Source: Mucilaginibacter gossypiicola (GTDB lineage Bacteria > Bacteroidota > Bacteroidia > Sphingobacteriales > Sphingobacteriaceae). From it: DNA of 64,000 bases. The notes beneath the pieces were generated by a model. The model saw nothing but the letters and a program-made list of their open reading frames with translations, had not been told where the DNA came from and made no database searches. Below are positions 7,887 to 18,500 of the stretch, in pieces. The stretch is from positions 1 to 64,000 of the forward strand of contig NZ_FOCL01000007.1 of assembly GCF_900110105.1 (NCBI RefSeq), read 5' to 3'. Position numbers and translations under genes: made by a program. Positions within the stretch are counted from its first letter, which is position 1, and each line of letters begins with the position of its first letter.

Positions 7887-9110
7887 ATGACCAAACAAAA
7901 ATATACAGTGCTGATCCTGATATTAGGATCACTTACGGCGCTTGGCCCTTTCTCTATTGATATGTACCTGCCGGGGTTTACGGCAATAGCCAAATATATG
8001 CATACCAGTACCGATGAGGTAGCGTTGTCGTTATCGAGTTATTTCGTTGGTATTGCGGCAGGGCAGTTGCTTTACGGGCCTTTGCTCGATAGGTTTGGCC
8101 GTAAAAATCCACTGTACTGGGGGCTGGGCCTCTATATCGTGTCATCAATGGGATGTTTCTTTTCCTCATCGCTTGAAATGCTCATTGTGCTTCGCTTTTT
8201 CCAGGCAGTAGGTAGTTGTGCGGCAAGTGTTGCGGCTATGGCTATGGTGCGCGATCTGTTTCCGGTTGAGGATAATGCCAAAGTATTTTCATTGCTGATA
8301 TTGGTACTTGGCGCATCGCCCATGCTGGCCCCTACGGCCGGTAGTTACATTGCCGCCGCCTTTGAATGGCAGATCATTTTCCTGGTATTAACCATTATAG
8401 CGGTGCTGATATTGGTGTCGGTAATATTCTGGCTACCGGAAAGTTATCAGCCTGATCCTTCATACTCCTTAAAGCCCGGGCCGATAATAGGTCATTTTAT
8501 AACTGTTTTAAAAGATGCACAGTTTGTGACTTATGCCATAGGCGGAGCGTTTGCATTTGCCGGTTTGTTTGCCTACGTTTCGGCATCGCCTATTGTGTTT
8601 ATTGACGGCTTTAAAGTAAGTGGAACTCAGTTTGGATGGATTTTTGCCGGGCTTTCGGTTGGCTTTATTGGGTCAAGCCAATTGAACAGCTTATTGATAA
8701 AAAAATACAAAAGTGAGCAGATGATCGGAGCGGCCCTGATTTTAATGGTAATTATCTCAATAGTGTTTTTTATAGGCTCATTACATCACTGGTTTGGAAT
8801 AGGGGGCACTATAGCTATGATATTTGGTGTATTATGTTGCATCGGTATCAGCGCGCCAAACACATCTGCATTATCTTTAGCCCCGTTCACAAAAAATGCG
8901 GGTTCTGCTTCGGCAATTTTAGGTGCATCTCAAATGGCTGTGGGGGCGTTGTCATCCATCGGCATTTCGGTAATAAAACAACATAGCTCGCTGCCTATGG
9001 CGGCCGTTATGGTTAGCTCATCAATTTTGGCGCTTTTAATTGTGTTTATTGGCAAGCGGTTTATTAAACACAAGGTTGAGGCCAGCGGAGATGTTGTTGT
9101 GGCTCATTGA
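7887..9110 (+). CDS. Bcr/CflA-family drug efflux MFS transporter
   Basis: 407 residues and about 12 membrane segments. The opening LGPFSIDMYLPGFTAIA and the loop GPLLDRFGRKNPLY are signatures of the Bcr/CflA subgroup of DHA1 drug:H+ antiporters (bicyclomycin, chloramphenicol and similar). RFFQAVGSCAASVAAMAMVRDLF is the conserved region of helices 4-5. It sits alone on the plus strand, with no regulator next to it. Confidence 0.92.
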   Translation: MTKQKYTVLILILGSLTALGPFSIDMYLPGFTAIAKYMHTSTDEVALSLSSYFVGIAAGQLLYGPLLDRFGRKNPLYWGLGLYIVSSMGCFFSSSLEMLIVLRFFQAVGSCAASVAAMAMVRDLFPVEDNAKVFSLLILVLGASPMLAPTAGSYIAAAFEWQIIFLVLTIIAVLILVSVIFWLPESYQPDPSYSLKPGPIIGHFITVLKDAQFVTYAIGGAFAFAGLFAYVSASPIVFIDGFKVSGTQFGWIFAGLSVGFIGSSQLNSLLIKKYKSEQMIGAALILMVIISIVFFIGSLHHWFGIGGTIAMIFGVLCCIGISAPNTSALSLAPFTKNAGSASAILGASQMAVGALSSIGISVIKQHSSLPMAAVMVSSSILALLIVFIGKRFIKHKVEASGDVVVAH

Positions 9111-9160
9111 ACCTTGATTTTTAGGATTGAAGGATTCGCATGATTTAAACCAAGCGCTGC

Positions 9161-9191
9161 CGCAAGGCTTTGCCTTGTGGCCCATATGCAT
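9161..9191. repeat. Dispersed palindrome (CCGCAAGGC family)
   Basis: CGCAAGGC-TTT-GCCTTGTG forms a short hairpin. Closely similar sequence is found as a 21-bp inverted repeat at 51213-51276 and partly at 49896-49930, so it is a repeat family specific to intergenic DNA. Confidence 0.65.
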
Positions 9192-9206
9192 CTACAATTT
9201 TCCCAA

Positions 9207-9614
9207 TTAAAACTTACTTGCCCGTAAAGCGGTAACTTTTGAACCATCCGGGCCGGTGCTTTCAAAAACTATCTTGTTTTCGGTGAGTTCAGAAACGTAA
9301 AAAACAAAATCGCGGGTCTTGCCATCGGGTAGCTTCTCTGTTATATTCATATTACTGCCGTTAAGCGTAAAACTACCATGCGACAAGAACTTGCCACCCC
9401 AAACTATCAGGAACTTCATTTCGGGCGTAAACTGGATATAGGGCACGTTTGCATCCAACTCGGCTTGTTTTACGGTATCGGGCGGACTGGCATTAGGGTG
9501 TTCAATTTTTATATATTTCCATTTACCGGTAAGCGTGGTAACCGAAACCGTAGGTTTGCATGATGTTATAAAAAGTGTAACTACAGCAAGCAATAAAAAG
9601 CCTTGTTTTATCAT
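9207..9614 (-). CDS. Lipocalin-like lipoprotein
   Basis: 135 residues with a lipobox (LFITSC, Cys19) marking a lipoprotein. After a short linker, LTGKWKYIKIE opens the typical lipocalin-like small barrel, with the GxW motif, and seven or eight further strands follow. Bacteroidota have many such 'lipocalin-like domain' lipoproteins of unknown ligand. Its downstream neighbour on the plus strand is convergent. Confidence 0.75.
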   Translation of the reverse strand: MIKQGFLLLAVVTLFITSCKPTVSVTTLTGKWKYIKIEHPNASPPDTVKQAELDANVPYIQFTPEMKFLIVWGGKFLSHGSFTLNGSNMNITEKLPDGKTRDFVFYVSELTENKIVFESTGPDGSKVTALRASKF

Positions 9615-9745
9615 GACAGAAAAATGTTTGGATAAAACTATACAATTGCTTTTAAAATTGAAAGCGTAAACGGAGGCTTAGTCTTTAGTCTAAAGTTCAA
9701 AGTCGGGCATATCACTGCCGGCTTAAGACTATTAACTTTACACTA

Positions 9746-9904
9746 TTATTTCTTTGTGCCTTTCCTGGTACGCTCTTCGGCCTGCTTCACTTCATCCTTT
9801 TCACTTAGTGGGCCTTCGGTTTTGATCTCTTTGGCTTTTTGTGCCCCAGTTTTAGTAGTATCTGCCTTGCTACCTTCTTTTTTGATATTATTAGTAGTGT
9901 TCAT
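9746..9904 (-). CDS. Small charged protein (52 aa), unknown
   Basis: Minus-strand ATG at 9904 opens 52 codons of a hydrophilic, Lys/Glu/Thr-rich protein (begins MNTTNNIKKEGSKAD, ends RTRKGTKK). No membrane segment, cysteine or motif is visible; it is probably disordered. The composition and clean start and stop suggest a real gene, possibly a stress- or nucleoid-associated peptide, but function is unknown. Confidence 0.55.
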   Translation of the reverse strand: MNTTNNIKKEGSKADTTKTGAQKAKEIKTEGPLSEKDEVKQAEERTRKGTKK

Positions 9905-10194
9905 GGCTTTGTAAGATAAGTTTCTATTAAATAACCTGTATTTGTTTAACTATACGTATTGTTAAAAGTTTTTATAAAAATCGTCTTAAAATTTACTTTC
10001 TGTGTATCAATTAATTACATGGATTTGACGTTGTGCGTAAAATATTTTTAAGATTTTTCGTAACAATGCATCATAGCAACTGTCTTAATGACACTATATA
10101 GCCAAGGTACTCTTCCAGGTAAGCTATAAGTATTGTGAGGGCCCGCACCTTAAGGGTTCCGTTAATAAAAAAATCAAAAACAATCTTTAAAAAA

Positions 10195-12084
10195 ATGGAC
10201 AATCTAATTGTTAGTCTGTGGTGGGTTATACCCGTCATAGTGTTATTGCTGATGTACAAATTTGTTTTGCGCGTATTTTGCGGTATGGTTATCGTTCCTG
10301 ATGATCGTATTGGGTTGGTGATCAAGAAGTTTGCTCTTACAGGTAATAGCCGACTGCCCGATGGCCGTATCATTGCTACTAAAGGTGAGGCCGGTATGCA
10401 GGGCCGTGGCCTTGCGCCGGGCTTATACTGGAAAATGTGGCCATGGCAGTACACTATTATCATGCAGCCCTTTACCATTATCGAGCAAAATAAACTGGGC
10501 CTTGTAAAGGCTAAAGACGGTGCCTCGTTTGATACCGGCCGTGTACTGGGTAAACCGGTTGATTGTGATAAGTTTCAGGATGCGGTAGCATTTTTGGATA
10601 ATAATGGTCAAAAAGGCCCGCAGGCAGCTTTTCTTACACCGGGTAGCTATCGTATCAACACCTTTTTGTTTGATATTGAGATGGTGCCTATCACCCAGAT
10701 CCACGAAAACAAAGTAGGTATTATCACCACTTTGGATGGTGAGCCGCTGAACAAAGGTGAGATAGCCGGCGAATCGGTTGCCGGGCACAAAAATTACCAG
10801 GATCCAATTGCCTTTATCACCGCCGGTGGCCGCAAGGGTTTGCAGGAGGATGTAATACTGGCAGGTACCTACTACCTCAACCCATGGTTTGTAAGTGTTG
10901 AACAAGTAGATATGATCTATATACCAATTGGTTACGTAGGTGTTGTTAACTCTTTTGTTGGCCCGGAAGGTAAGGATACCAGCGGCGATAACTTTAAGCA
11001 CGGTAACATTGTAAAACGCAATGAAAAAGGTGTTTGGGATGAACCGCTTGACCCAGGTAAGCACCCGGTAAATATCTACACCCATGCGGTTGAAATTGTG
11101 CCTACAACCAATATCGTACTGAACTGGGCCGATAGCCGTACCGAATCACACGAATTGGATAAGAACCTGTGTACCATTACAGTAAGGTCAAGCGATGGTT
11201 TTACCTTCAACCTCGATGTGTCACAGATTATCCACGTGCCACGTAACGAAGCACCAAAAGTGATAGCAAGGTTTGGTAAAATGAAAAACCTGGTATCACA
11301 GGTACTGGAGCCAACCATCGCCAACTACTTCCGTAACTCAGCCCAAAAAAGTGATGTGATCGGCTTCCTTGCCAATCGTATCCAAAGGCAAACCGATGCC
11401 CGCGAACACATTGGCCGTGTGCTGGAAACCTACAACGTAATTGGTGTGGATACCCTGATAGGCGACATAGTACCTCCTGCAGCGTTGATGAAAACCCTTA
11501 CCGACCGTAAACTGGCCGAAGAGGAGAAGGTTACTTACGAGATACAGCGCCATGCGCAGATTGAACGTAAAGAGTTTGAAAGTGCACGTGCCGGTGCCGA
11601 TATGCAGCCTGAAGTAGTGAAATCAACCCGCCAGGTTGAGATCAACACCCAGATGGCCGCTTCAAGGGTTGCCGCGTCAAAAGGTGAGGCCGAAGCTAAA
11701 ACAATCAACGCCAAAGCCGATGCCGAGGTAAGGATCACGATAGCCAAAGCCGATGCCGAAGCAAAAACAGTGAATGCAAAAGCTGATGCGAATGCCACTG
11801 AAGTGAACGGTTTGGCCGAAGGTGCTAAGATCAAAGCAATAGGTTTATCAGAAGCCGAGGTTACCAAACAAAAAACCGAGGCCATGGGTACCGAACAATA
11901 TGCCATAGTGCGTGTAGCCGAAGCTTTAGCTGCTGCGGGCATCAGGTTAGTGCCTGAGATATTGGTGAGTGGTAAAGAGGGTGGCAGCGGCGGTATGATT
12001 GACGCCTTGATAGGTACCGAAATGCTTAAAAAATTGCAGATCGAAAACCAGGGCAAAGGTGCCGCCAGCACTAAAGGCGAATAA
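10195..12084 (+). CDS. Flotillin/SPFH-domain membrane scaffold protein
   Basis: 629 residues from ATG 10195. A single N-terminal membrane segment (about 5-27) is followed by a long SPFH/PHB region (about 30-430) and a coiled-coil, Ala/Glu-rich tail with repeated AKADAEAKT/NAKADA units (about 490-580). This is the architecture of bacterial flotillins (FloT/YqiK-like), which organise membrane microdomains. The N-terminal half contains internal similarity, with two segments containing 'NKVGIITT'- and 'NKLGLVKA'-like cores. No nfeD partner gene is adjacent. An earlier GTG at 10135 would add a basic extension without sense for a membrane anchor, so I reject it. Confidence 0.9.
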   Translation: MDNLIVSLWWVIPVIVLLLMYKFVLRVFCGMVIVPDDRIGLVIKKFALTGNSRLPDGRIIATKGEAGMQGRGLAPGLYWKMWPWQYTIIMQPFTIIEQNKLGLVKAKDGASFDTGRVLGKPVDCDKFQDAVAFLDNNGQKGPQAAFLTPGSYRINTFLFDIEMVPITQIHENKVGIITTLDGEPLNKGEIAGESVAGHKNYQDPIAFITAGGRKGLQEDVILAGTYYLNPWFVSVEQVDMIYIPIGYVGVVNSFVGPEGKDTSGDNFKHGNIVKRNEKGVWDEPLDPGKHPVNIYTHAVEIVPTTNIVLNWADSRTESHELDKNLCTITVRSSDGFTFNLDVSQIIHVPRNEAPKVIARFGKMKNLVSQVLEPTIANYFRNSAQKSDVIGFLANRIQRQTDAREHIGRVLETYNVIGVDTLIGDIVPPAALMKTLTDRKLAEEEKVTYEIQRHAQIERKEFESARAGADMQPEVVKSTRQVEINTQMAASRVAASKGEAEAKTINAKADAEVRITIAKADAEAKTVNAKADANATEVNGLAEGAKIKAIGLSEAEVTKQKTEAMGTEQYAIVRVAEALAAAGIRLVPEILVSGKEGGSGGMIDALIGTEMLKKLQIENQGKGAASTKGE

Positions 12085-12414
12085 TTAAAATATCCTGATG
12101 CATAAAAATTTGCTGGCTGATTATGTAATCCCTGCAAATTATGCATCATGGTTAAGGTTTGTGATTAGAGATTTTTGAGGGAGAGTACATATGATTTCAA
12201 AATCCTAAACCTTTTTATTGAAGAGATCTGCAGTTGGAGGTGAGTTTTGTTACTGCCTCCGGCCAAAGAAAAATGAGTTCTTTATACCTAAACCTTTTTT
12301 TAACGTGATCAGGGGTTGGAGATTATAAATCGGTTGCTGTGATAGTATCCGGCTTTATGATTCAATTGCACTGATATAATTGACGAGGCTTTTAACCTAA
12401 ACCGATCAATGAAC

Positions 12415-12445
12415 AAAGGCATTCCGCGAGGGGATGCCTTTTGTG
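12415..12445 (+). terminator. Intrinsic terminator
   Basis: AAAGGCATTCC and GGGATGCCTTT (12415-12425, 12431-12441) form a stem followed by TTTGTGTTTT. It is 330 nt past the flotillin stop codon, so it ends either a long 3' UTR or a separate small transcript. Confidence 0.8.
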
Positions 12446-12620
12446 TTTTAATGCTAAGTCCTCAAAAAGAGGCAGGCGTTATTCTATCCATCACATATTA
12501 AAAAATACGGTCATGTTGAACTTGTTTCAACACCTCATATGCTGAGTCGCCTGCTAATCAACCTGCCTGCCTGTCCTTTGAGGCGCAGAAGTAAATTACA
12601 CATAGTATAATTAAAAATGG

Positions 12621-12694
12621 GTGTCATGCTGAGTTTGTCGAAGCATGGTGGGCAGGGCCACTGCGCGCGAGTCTTCGACCGGCTCAGACTGACA
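12621..12694. repeat. Dispersed palindrome (TCATGCTGAG family)
   Basis: GTCATGCTGAGTTTGTCGAAG pairs imperfectly with CTTCGACCGGCTCAGACTGAC. A partial related sequence lies at about 12510-12548. This is a widespread type of intergenic palindrome. Confidence 0.6.
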
Positions 12695-12784
12695 GACCCT
12701 ATTTTGTTATTAGAGTTCAATTGATTTAAGCACTTAGCATGAAGATTTGGAGGTGCCATCATCGGAATCAAAACCAATCAACGA

Positions 12785-13624
12785 TTAAAGATCACTAAGT
12801 TTGAAGGTTTCTTTAACCCTGATGCCTTTTTCTGTTTGTTGTAAAGTGCAACACTCATTAACCGGGTCATGCTCAAAATATAATACATATTCTTTTTCCA
12901 GAGCTTCGTTTAAAAATAGCTTTTTTTCGGCAAGTGTTTGCAGTGGGAACATATCGTAAGCCATTACATAGGGGATAGGCAGATGCCCTACAGATGGCAG
13001 CAGATCGGCCATGTACAAGAGTTGTTTTCCTTTATAATTAATGAGCGGCAGCATCATAGATTCGGTGTGGCCGGATACAAAACGGATATCAAAATCCTTC
13101 ATGAAATTGATGCCATCTTTTGCATCAACAAATTTAAGCTGGCCGCTTTCCTGTATTGGTATAATATTTTCTGTAAAAAAAGAAGCTTTTTCACGGTCGT
13201 TAGGATTTACGGCCCAATCCCAGTGTTTGGGGTTACTCCAGTAAGTTGCATTTTTAAAAGCAGGCAGCAGGTTTTCGCCCTCGCGTATAACAGCACCTCC
13301 CACATGGTCAAAGTGCAGGTGGGTTAAAAATACATCGGTAATATCATTTCTGTGAAAGCCAAGTGAAGCCAGCGAGCTATCTAAAGTAGCATTACCGTGT
13401 AGATAATAATGGCTGAAAAACTTTTCGCTTTGCTTATTACCAATGCCGGTATCAACTAAAATCAGCCGGTTTTCATGTTCAACCAGCAGGCAACGCATGG
13501 CCCAGGTACAAAGGTTATTTTCATCGGCGGGGTTGGTTTTGTTCCAGATTGTTTTCGGAACAACGCCAAACATAGCGCCGCCATCTAATTTAAAAAAGCC
13601 GGTATCGATGGTATGTAAGTTCAA
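12785..13624 (-). CDS. Metallo-beta-lactamase-fold hydrolase (lactonase-like)
   Basis: 279 residues with the zinc motif H102-x-H104-x-D106-H107 (THLHFDHVGG), a further His in SGHTESM, an Asp in MADLLPS and a late His in YFEHDP. This set supports a two-metal MBL hydrolase. The overall layout resembles the cytosolic AHL-lactonase/YtnP-like group; there is no signal peptide. Substrate is unknown and quorum-quenching activity would be speculation. Confidence 0.85.
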   Translation of the reverse strand: MNLHTIDTGFFKLDGGAMFGVVPKTIWNKTNPADENNLCTWAMRCLLVEHENRLILVDTGIGNKQSEKFFSHYYLHGNATLDSSLASLGFHRNDITDVFLTHLHFDHVGGAVIREGENLLPAFKNATYWSNPKHWDWAVNPNDREKASFFTENIIPIQESGQLKFVDAKDGINFMKDFDIRFVSGHTESMMLPLINYKGKQLLYMADLLPSVGHLPIPYVMAYDMFPLQTLAEKKLFLNEALEKEYVLYFEHDPVNECCTLQQTEKGIRVKETFKLSDL

Positions 13625-13670
13625 AGTTGTAAGTTTTTAGTTCAAAGTCAGTAGTCAAATATATTATAAT

Positions 13671-13726
13671 AAAAAAGAAGCCCGAAGTTTTGAACTCATA
13701 AATGCAAGTTCAGAACTTCGGGCTTC
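13671..13726 (-). terminator. Long-stem terminator of lpdA
   Basis: A 20-bp stem with one wobble (13677-13696 with 13707-13726) is followed on the minus strand by a run of six T, 26 nt beyond the lpdA stop codon. Confidence 0.85.
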
Positions 13727-13751
13727 AGACTTAGAACTTAAGACTTTCTGC

Positions 13752-15143
13752 TTACAAGTGGATACACTCGCCGTAAGCTTCGGCTGCTGCTTCCATTACT
13801 GCTTCACTCATGGTTGGGTGAGGGTGTACCGATTTGATGATCTCATGACCGGTAGCTTCCAGCTTGCGGGCAGTAACTACTTCGGCAATCATTTCAGTAA
13901 CATTATAGCCAATCATGTGAGCACCTAAGAACTCGCCATATTTAGCATCAAATATCACTTTTACAAACCCATCTTTAGCGCCGGCAGCACTTGCCTTACC
14001 CGATGCCGAGAATGGGAACTTACCAACTTTAATTTCGTAACCGGCTTCTTTAGCTGCCTTTTCGGTGTAACCAACAGAAGCAATTTCAGGCGAGCAATAA
14101 GTACAGCCCGGGATGTTGTTATAATCAAGCGGGTGTGGGTTTTGACCGGCAATTTTTTCAACGCAGATAATACCTTCGGCAGATGCTACGTGGGCAAGGG
14201 CCTGACCTTTAACGATATCGCCTATAGCGTAAACGCCTTCAACGTTGGTACGGTAAAAATCATCAACCAATACTTTACCACGATCGGTTTTAACGCCGTT
14301 TTCTTCGAGGCCAATGCCTTCAAGATTGGTAGCAATGCCTACTGCAGATAATACGATCTCCGCTTCAAGTGTTTCGGTACCTGTAGCTGTTTTTACAGTT
14401 ACTTTGCACAGCTCGCCGCTGGTATCAACAGCTTCAACATTTGAGCTGGTCATGATGTTGATGCCTTGTTTTTTAAGGATACGGTTTAATGCTTTTGATA
14501 CGTCCTCGTCTTCAAGCGGAACGATGTTATCAAGATACTCAACAACGGTAACTTTAGTGCCTATTGCATTGTAGAAATAAGCAAACTCGATACCGATAGC
14601 GCCCGAGCCAACCACAATCATTGATTTAGGTTGCTGAGGCAATACCATAGCCTGGCGGTAACCGATAACTTTTTTGCCGTCCTGTTTAAGGTTAGGCAAT
14701 TCGCGCGAGCGGCCACCGGTAGCTAATATAATATGTTTTGCATTGTAGGTTTTAGCCGAACCATCGGCAGCTTTAACTTCTACAACACCTTTGCTTTTCA
14801 ATTTACCAAAGCCAACAAGAACATCAATCTTGTTTTTCTTCATCAAAAACTGAACGCCTTTGCTCATGCCATCGGCAACGTTACGGCTTCTTTTAACAAC
14901 TGAGGCAAAATCAACTTCGCCTGCACCGTTAATTTTAATACCATAATCGGTACTGTGGTTAAGGTATTCAAAAACCTGGGCGCTTTTTAACAAAGCCTTG
15001 GTTGGGATACAACCCCAGTTCAAACAGATGCCGCCTAATGATTCTTTTTCGACAATGGCGGTTTTTAAACCAAGCTGGGAAGCGCGGATAGCAGCAACAT
15101 AGCCACCCGGACCAGACCCAATAACAATTACATCGTAATCCAT
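13752..15143 (-). CDS. lpdA: Dihydrolipoyl dehydrogenase (E3)
   Basis: 463 residues from ATG 15143; the preceding codons lack FAD-fold sense. It oxidises dihydrolipoamide of 2-oxoacid dehydrogenase or glycine-cleavage complexes, passing electrons to NAD+. FAD-binding GSGPGG (residues 9-14), the redox disulphide C40-x4-C45 (CLNWGC), the NAD-binding GSGAIGIE and the catalytic HPHPTMSEA near the C-terminus are all present. E1/E2 genes are not adjacent. A long-stem terminator follows. Confidence 0.97.
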   Translation of the reverse strand: MDYDVIVIGSGPGGYVAAIRASQLGLKTAIVEKESLGGICLNWGCIPTKALLKSAQVFEYLNHSTDYGIKINGAGEVDFASVVKRSRNVADGMSKGVQFLMKKNKIDVLVGFGKLKSKGVVEVKAADGSAKTYNAKHIILATGGRSRELPNLKQDGKKVIGYRQAMVLPQQPKSMIVVGSGAIGIEFAYFYNAIGTKVTVVEYLDNIVPLEDEDVSKALNRILKKQGINIMTSSNVEAVDTSGELCKVTVKTATGTETLEAEIVLSAVGIATNLEGIGLEENGVKTDRGKVLVDDFYRTNVEGVYAIGDIVKGQALAHVASAEGIICVEKIAGQNPHPLDYNNIPGCTYCSPEIASVGYTEKAAKEAGYEIKVGKFPFSASGKASAAGAKDGFVKVIFDAKYGEFLGAHMIGYNVTEMIAEVVTARKLEATGHEIIKSVHPHPTMSEAVMEAAAEAYGECIHL

Positions 15144-15462
15144 ATTATTATTGATATACTTTAATTTCGTTTCAAAGGTAAATAAGCTGCGCGGATTTTT
15201 GTGGTTTTTCCGCAAGCCCCTATTTTTTTTCGAAGGCCAAATCTAAGTAAAAAGGGCTGAAACCAAAAATGTACCGCGGGTATATATAGCCCGCCTCAGG
15301 ATATTTATATCTGCGCTGTGTCATAAAATAAACTCCGGCAGTTTAACCGTTGAGTTTGTATATGATTTAAACCATATTATTTATCATATTTTCATTGTTT
15401 GTGACCATAGTTTTATGGTTTTTGTATTTATGATGTAAAATGTTGATAAATATATAATGATT

Positions 15463-15474
15463 GTTAACGTTAAC
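15463..15474. promoter_or_regulatory. GTTAACGTTAAC palindrome, candidate operator
   Basis: A perfect 12-bp palindrome 26 nt upstream of the -7 box of the TonB-dependent receptor, overlapping the expected -33 region. Its position suits a repressor or activator site; no regulator is assigned. Confidence 0.4.
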
Positions 15475-15500
15475 TTAACATTAGGAAACGGTTCATTAAT

Positions 15501-15508
15501 TATCTTTG
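15501..15508 (+). promoter_or_regulatory. -7 box of the Oar-like receptor promoter
   Basis: TATCTTTG followed by C matches TAnnTTTG(C). No clean TTG is seen 19 nt upstream, which fits a regulated promoter. The leader would be about 35 nt. Confidence 0.55.
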
Positions 15509-15545
15509 CGCCAATTAATTAAACGTATAATTAAAAAAGCAATTT

Positions 15546-18500
15546 ATGAGGAAGCATTACCTTCTTTTATTACTTCTCATCGGCTTTTCGTTCTTCACTG
15601 GTAAGAATGTATTAGCTCAGGGTGTAACCACCGCCAGCATCAACGGTACCGTTACCGATGCTAAAGGTGCTATACCCGGCGCAACTGTAACAATGGTGCA
15701 CACGCCAACTGGTACCGTGTATTCGACGGTGACCCGTGCCGACGGCCGTTACAACATCCCTAACTTAAGGGTAGGTGGTCCCTACACTTTCAAAGTAACT
15801 TTTATTGGTTATGCAAATTATGTTCAGGAAGGCATCAACCTTAACATTGGCCAGGATCAAAAACTTTCTGCCCAACTTGCTGACAACACTACTTCGTTAA
15901 AGGAAGTAACTGTTAAAGCTACAACCGGAAAAGTGATCAACTCTTCACGTACCGGTGCCCGCGAAACCATCAGCCGTCAGCAAATTGAAAACCTGCCAAC
16001 AATTGCACGTTCATTATCTGATTTTACTAAATTAACTCCTTCTGCTAACGGTTTATCATTCGGTGGTCGTTCAAGTGCATTTAACAATATTACTGTTGAC
16101 GGTGCTTTGTTCAACAACTCTTTTGGTTTATCAGGCACTTTAGGTGGTCAAACAAGTTCACAGCCAATTTCACTGGACGCGATTGACCAGATCCAGGTTG
16201 ATATTGCCCCTTATGACGTACGTCAGGGTAACTTTACAGGTGCTGGTGTAAACACTGTAGTAAAATCGGGTACCAACGAAGTTAAAGGTACTGCTTACTA
16301 CTACGCTCGTGGTTCAAAATTACAAGGTTACCATGTTGGCCCAACCAACCTGAATGTAACTCCCGTTAACTATCATACAGATGGTGTTGCAGTAGGCGGC
16401 CCGATCATCAAAAACAAATTATTCTTGTTTGTATCTGGTGAGCAGGAAAGAATCACTCAACCACCTGCAACTGTTTATGTAGCCGGTGGTAATGGTGCAA
16501 GCGGTGCAAACGTTTCGGCGGTACAAGCTTCAACACTTGATGCTATCAAAGCTAAATTGCTATCATTAGGTTATGATCCAGGTGCTTACCAGGGCTATAA
16601 CTACAATACTTACAGCAACAAATTAACTGCAAAGCTTGATTGGAATATCGATAAAAACAACACTTTAAGTGCTAAATATTTTTATCTGAAATCATACAAA
16701 GATCAGCCTGCCAGTAACTCAGGTATCAGCAACAGCGATGGTAAAACTGCTGTTGGGTATGGTACCACTCGTGCTCCGGGTCCTAATACTTTGCCTTTCT
16801 ACGGTTCAGGTTATACCATCAATAACAACTTTAACATCGGTATCATCGAGTTAGATACCCGTATCAGCAACAGCCAGTCAAACAAATTAACTGTTGGCTA
16901 CTCTGCACTTAGGGATTTCCGTAATTTCTTAGGTAAAGGTTTATTACCAATGGTTGATATCGGTAACGGTACAAATGCTGCTGATGGTACTCAAATTACC
17001 GGCGCAACTGCAACAGCAACCAGCTTTGGTTCTGAATTGTATACTGCCGGTAACTTGTTGAGCACAAACATCTGGCAGTTTGCTGATGATTATACCATAT
17101 ATGCAGGTAAACACGAGTTTACCATAGGTACAAGCAACCAGATCCAAAGCTATACAAACGGTTTTGCGCCTGATTATAATGGTTTATATACCTATAACTC
17201 AGCGTCTGACTTTTTGAACGGTAACGCTGCTGCTGCTTACACTTTACGTTACTCTGCAGTTGGTAACAGCATTCCTTACGCTAAAATAAAAGCGTCTATC
17301 TATAGCGTTTATGTACAGGATAAATTCCATGTAACTGATAACTTCAGGTTAACCTATGGTTTGAGGGCTGATTACGACCAATTTCCTACTACTTTAGCTG
17401 CAAATACTAATGCAGCAGCTTTAACTTTCCAGGGTGGTACACATGTTGATGTTTCTAAATTGCCAAAAAACAGGGTTCAGTTATCTCCTCGTGTAGGCTT
17501 TAACTGGGATGTTAATGGTGATCAGTCAACCCAGATCCGTGGTGGTTCGGGCTTATTTACCGGTTCGGTTCCATTTGTATGGATCTCAAACCAGGCATCA
17601 AACAATGGTTTGTTATTTGGTTCAAAAACAATTACCAAAGCTAATGATCCAACTAACCCGGCCTTAATATTCAAACCGGATGTTAATGCAAACCGTCCTG
17701 CAAATGCAGCTGCTAATACTTCTTACGAGCTCGACGTTGCTGATCCAAACTTAAAATATCCAAAAATCTGGAGAACAAACTTAGCTGTTGACCAAAAATT
17801 GCCAGGTGGTGTTGTAGCTACTATCGAAGGTGCATATACCAAAGATATCCGTGCTATCTATCACCAAAACCTTGTTTTATCTGATGGCTTTACTACTATG
17901 CCAGGTACTGAAGGACAAATTCGTTACACTTCAAAAAATACAACACCTGCGGCCGCTGCTGCAACTGCAGAGAACCCGTCAATCACTGGTTTGTATTACA
18001 TGAAGAATACTAACAAAGGTTTCTCTTATTTCGTTACCGGTCAGTTGCAAAAAAGCTTTACTAACGGTTTCGCTGCAAGTGTTGCCTACACTTACACCAA
18101 ATCTAAAGACGTTAACGACGGTGGTTCAACAGCAAGTACTATCTGGAGCACCAGGTATGTTGCCGGTAACCCTAACGCCGATAACCTTTCAAATAGCTCA
18201 TATGTACAGCCAAACCGTATCATTGCTACAGTATCTTACCGTAAACAATACGCTAAAAACTTAGCTACTACAGTTGGTTTAGTATTTGAAGCTGCTAACA
18301 GCGGTGCTATTTCTTATATCACCAGTAACGACCCTAACAATGACGGTGCTACCAACGACTTGATGTATATCCCTAAAAATCAGGGTGACATCATCCTTGT
18401 TCCTGGCGCTGCTTCAGCTAACGGTACAGTTGATAACCGTACTCCAGCTCAAATCTGGAACCAATTAAATGCTTTCATTAACCAGGATAGCTACCTGAGC

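Larger units (their letters stand above)
12085..12784. other. Gene-free region with hairpins and repeats
   Basis: No convincing protein gene. It contains an imperfect long hairpin at about 12096-12149 (TGATGCAT against ATGCATCA), two related 38-nt blocks (12203-12240 and 12287-12323, both CCTAAACCTTTTT...GTTGGAG), a terminator at 12415-12445 and a dispersed palindrome at 12621-12694. The first 360 nt could be a 3' UTR or an untranslated RNA. Confidence 0.5.
15144..15545. other. Divergent intergenic region with promoter and palindrome
   Basis: Holds the start regions of lpdA (minus) and the TonB-dependent receptor (plus). The 12-bp perfect palindrome at 15463-15474 and a -7 box at 15501-15508 precede the receptor. 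No coding sequence seen. Confidence 0.5.

Noticed and set aside
10423..12149. Long open readings antisense to the flotillin gene (up to 220 codons)
   Set aside because: They mirror the codon pattern of the flotillin gene, contain no family motifs and have no promoter; they are shadows.
12105..12175. 26-codon reading after the flotillin gene (starts MHKNLLADY)
   Set aside because: It lies within an imperfect hairpin and has no independent support.
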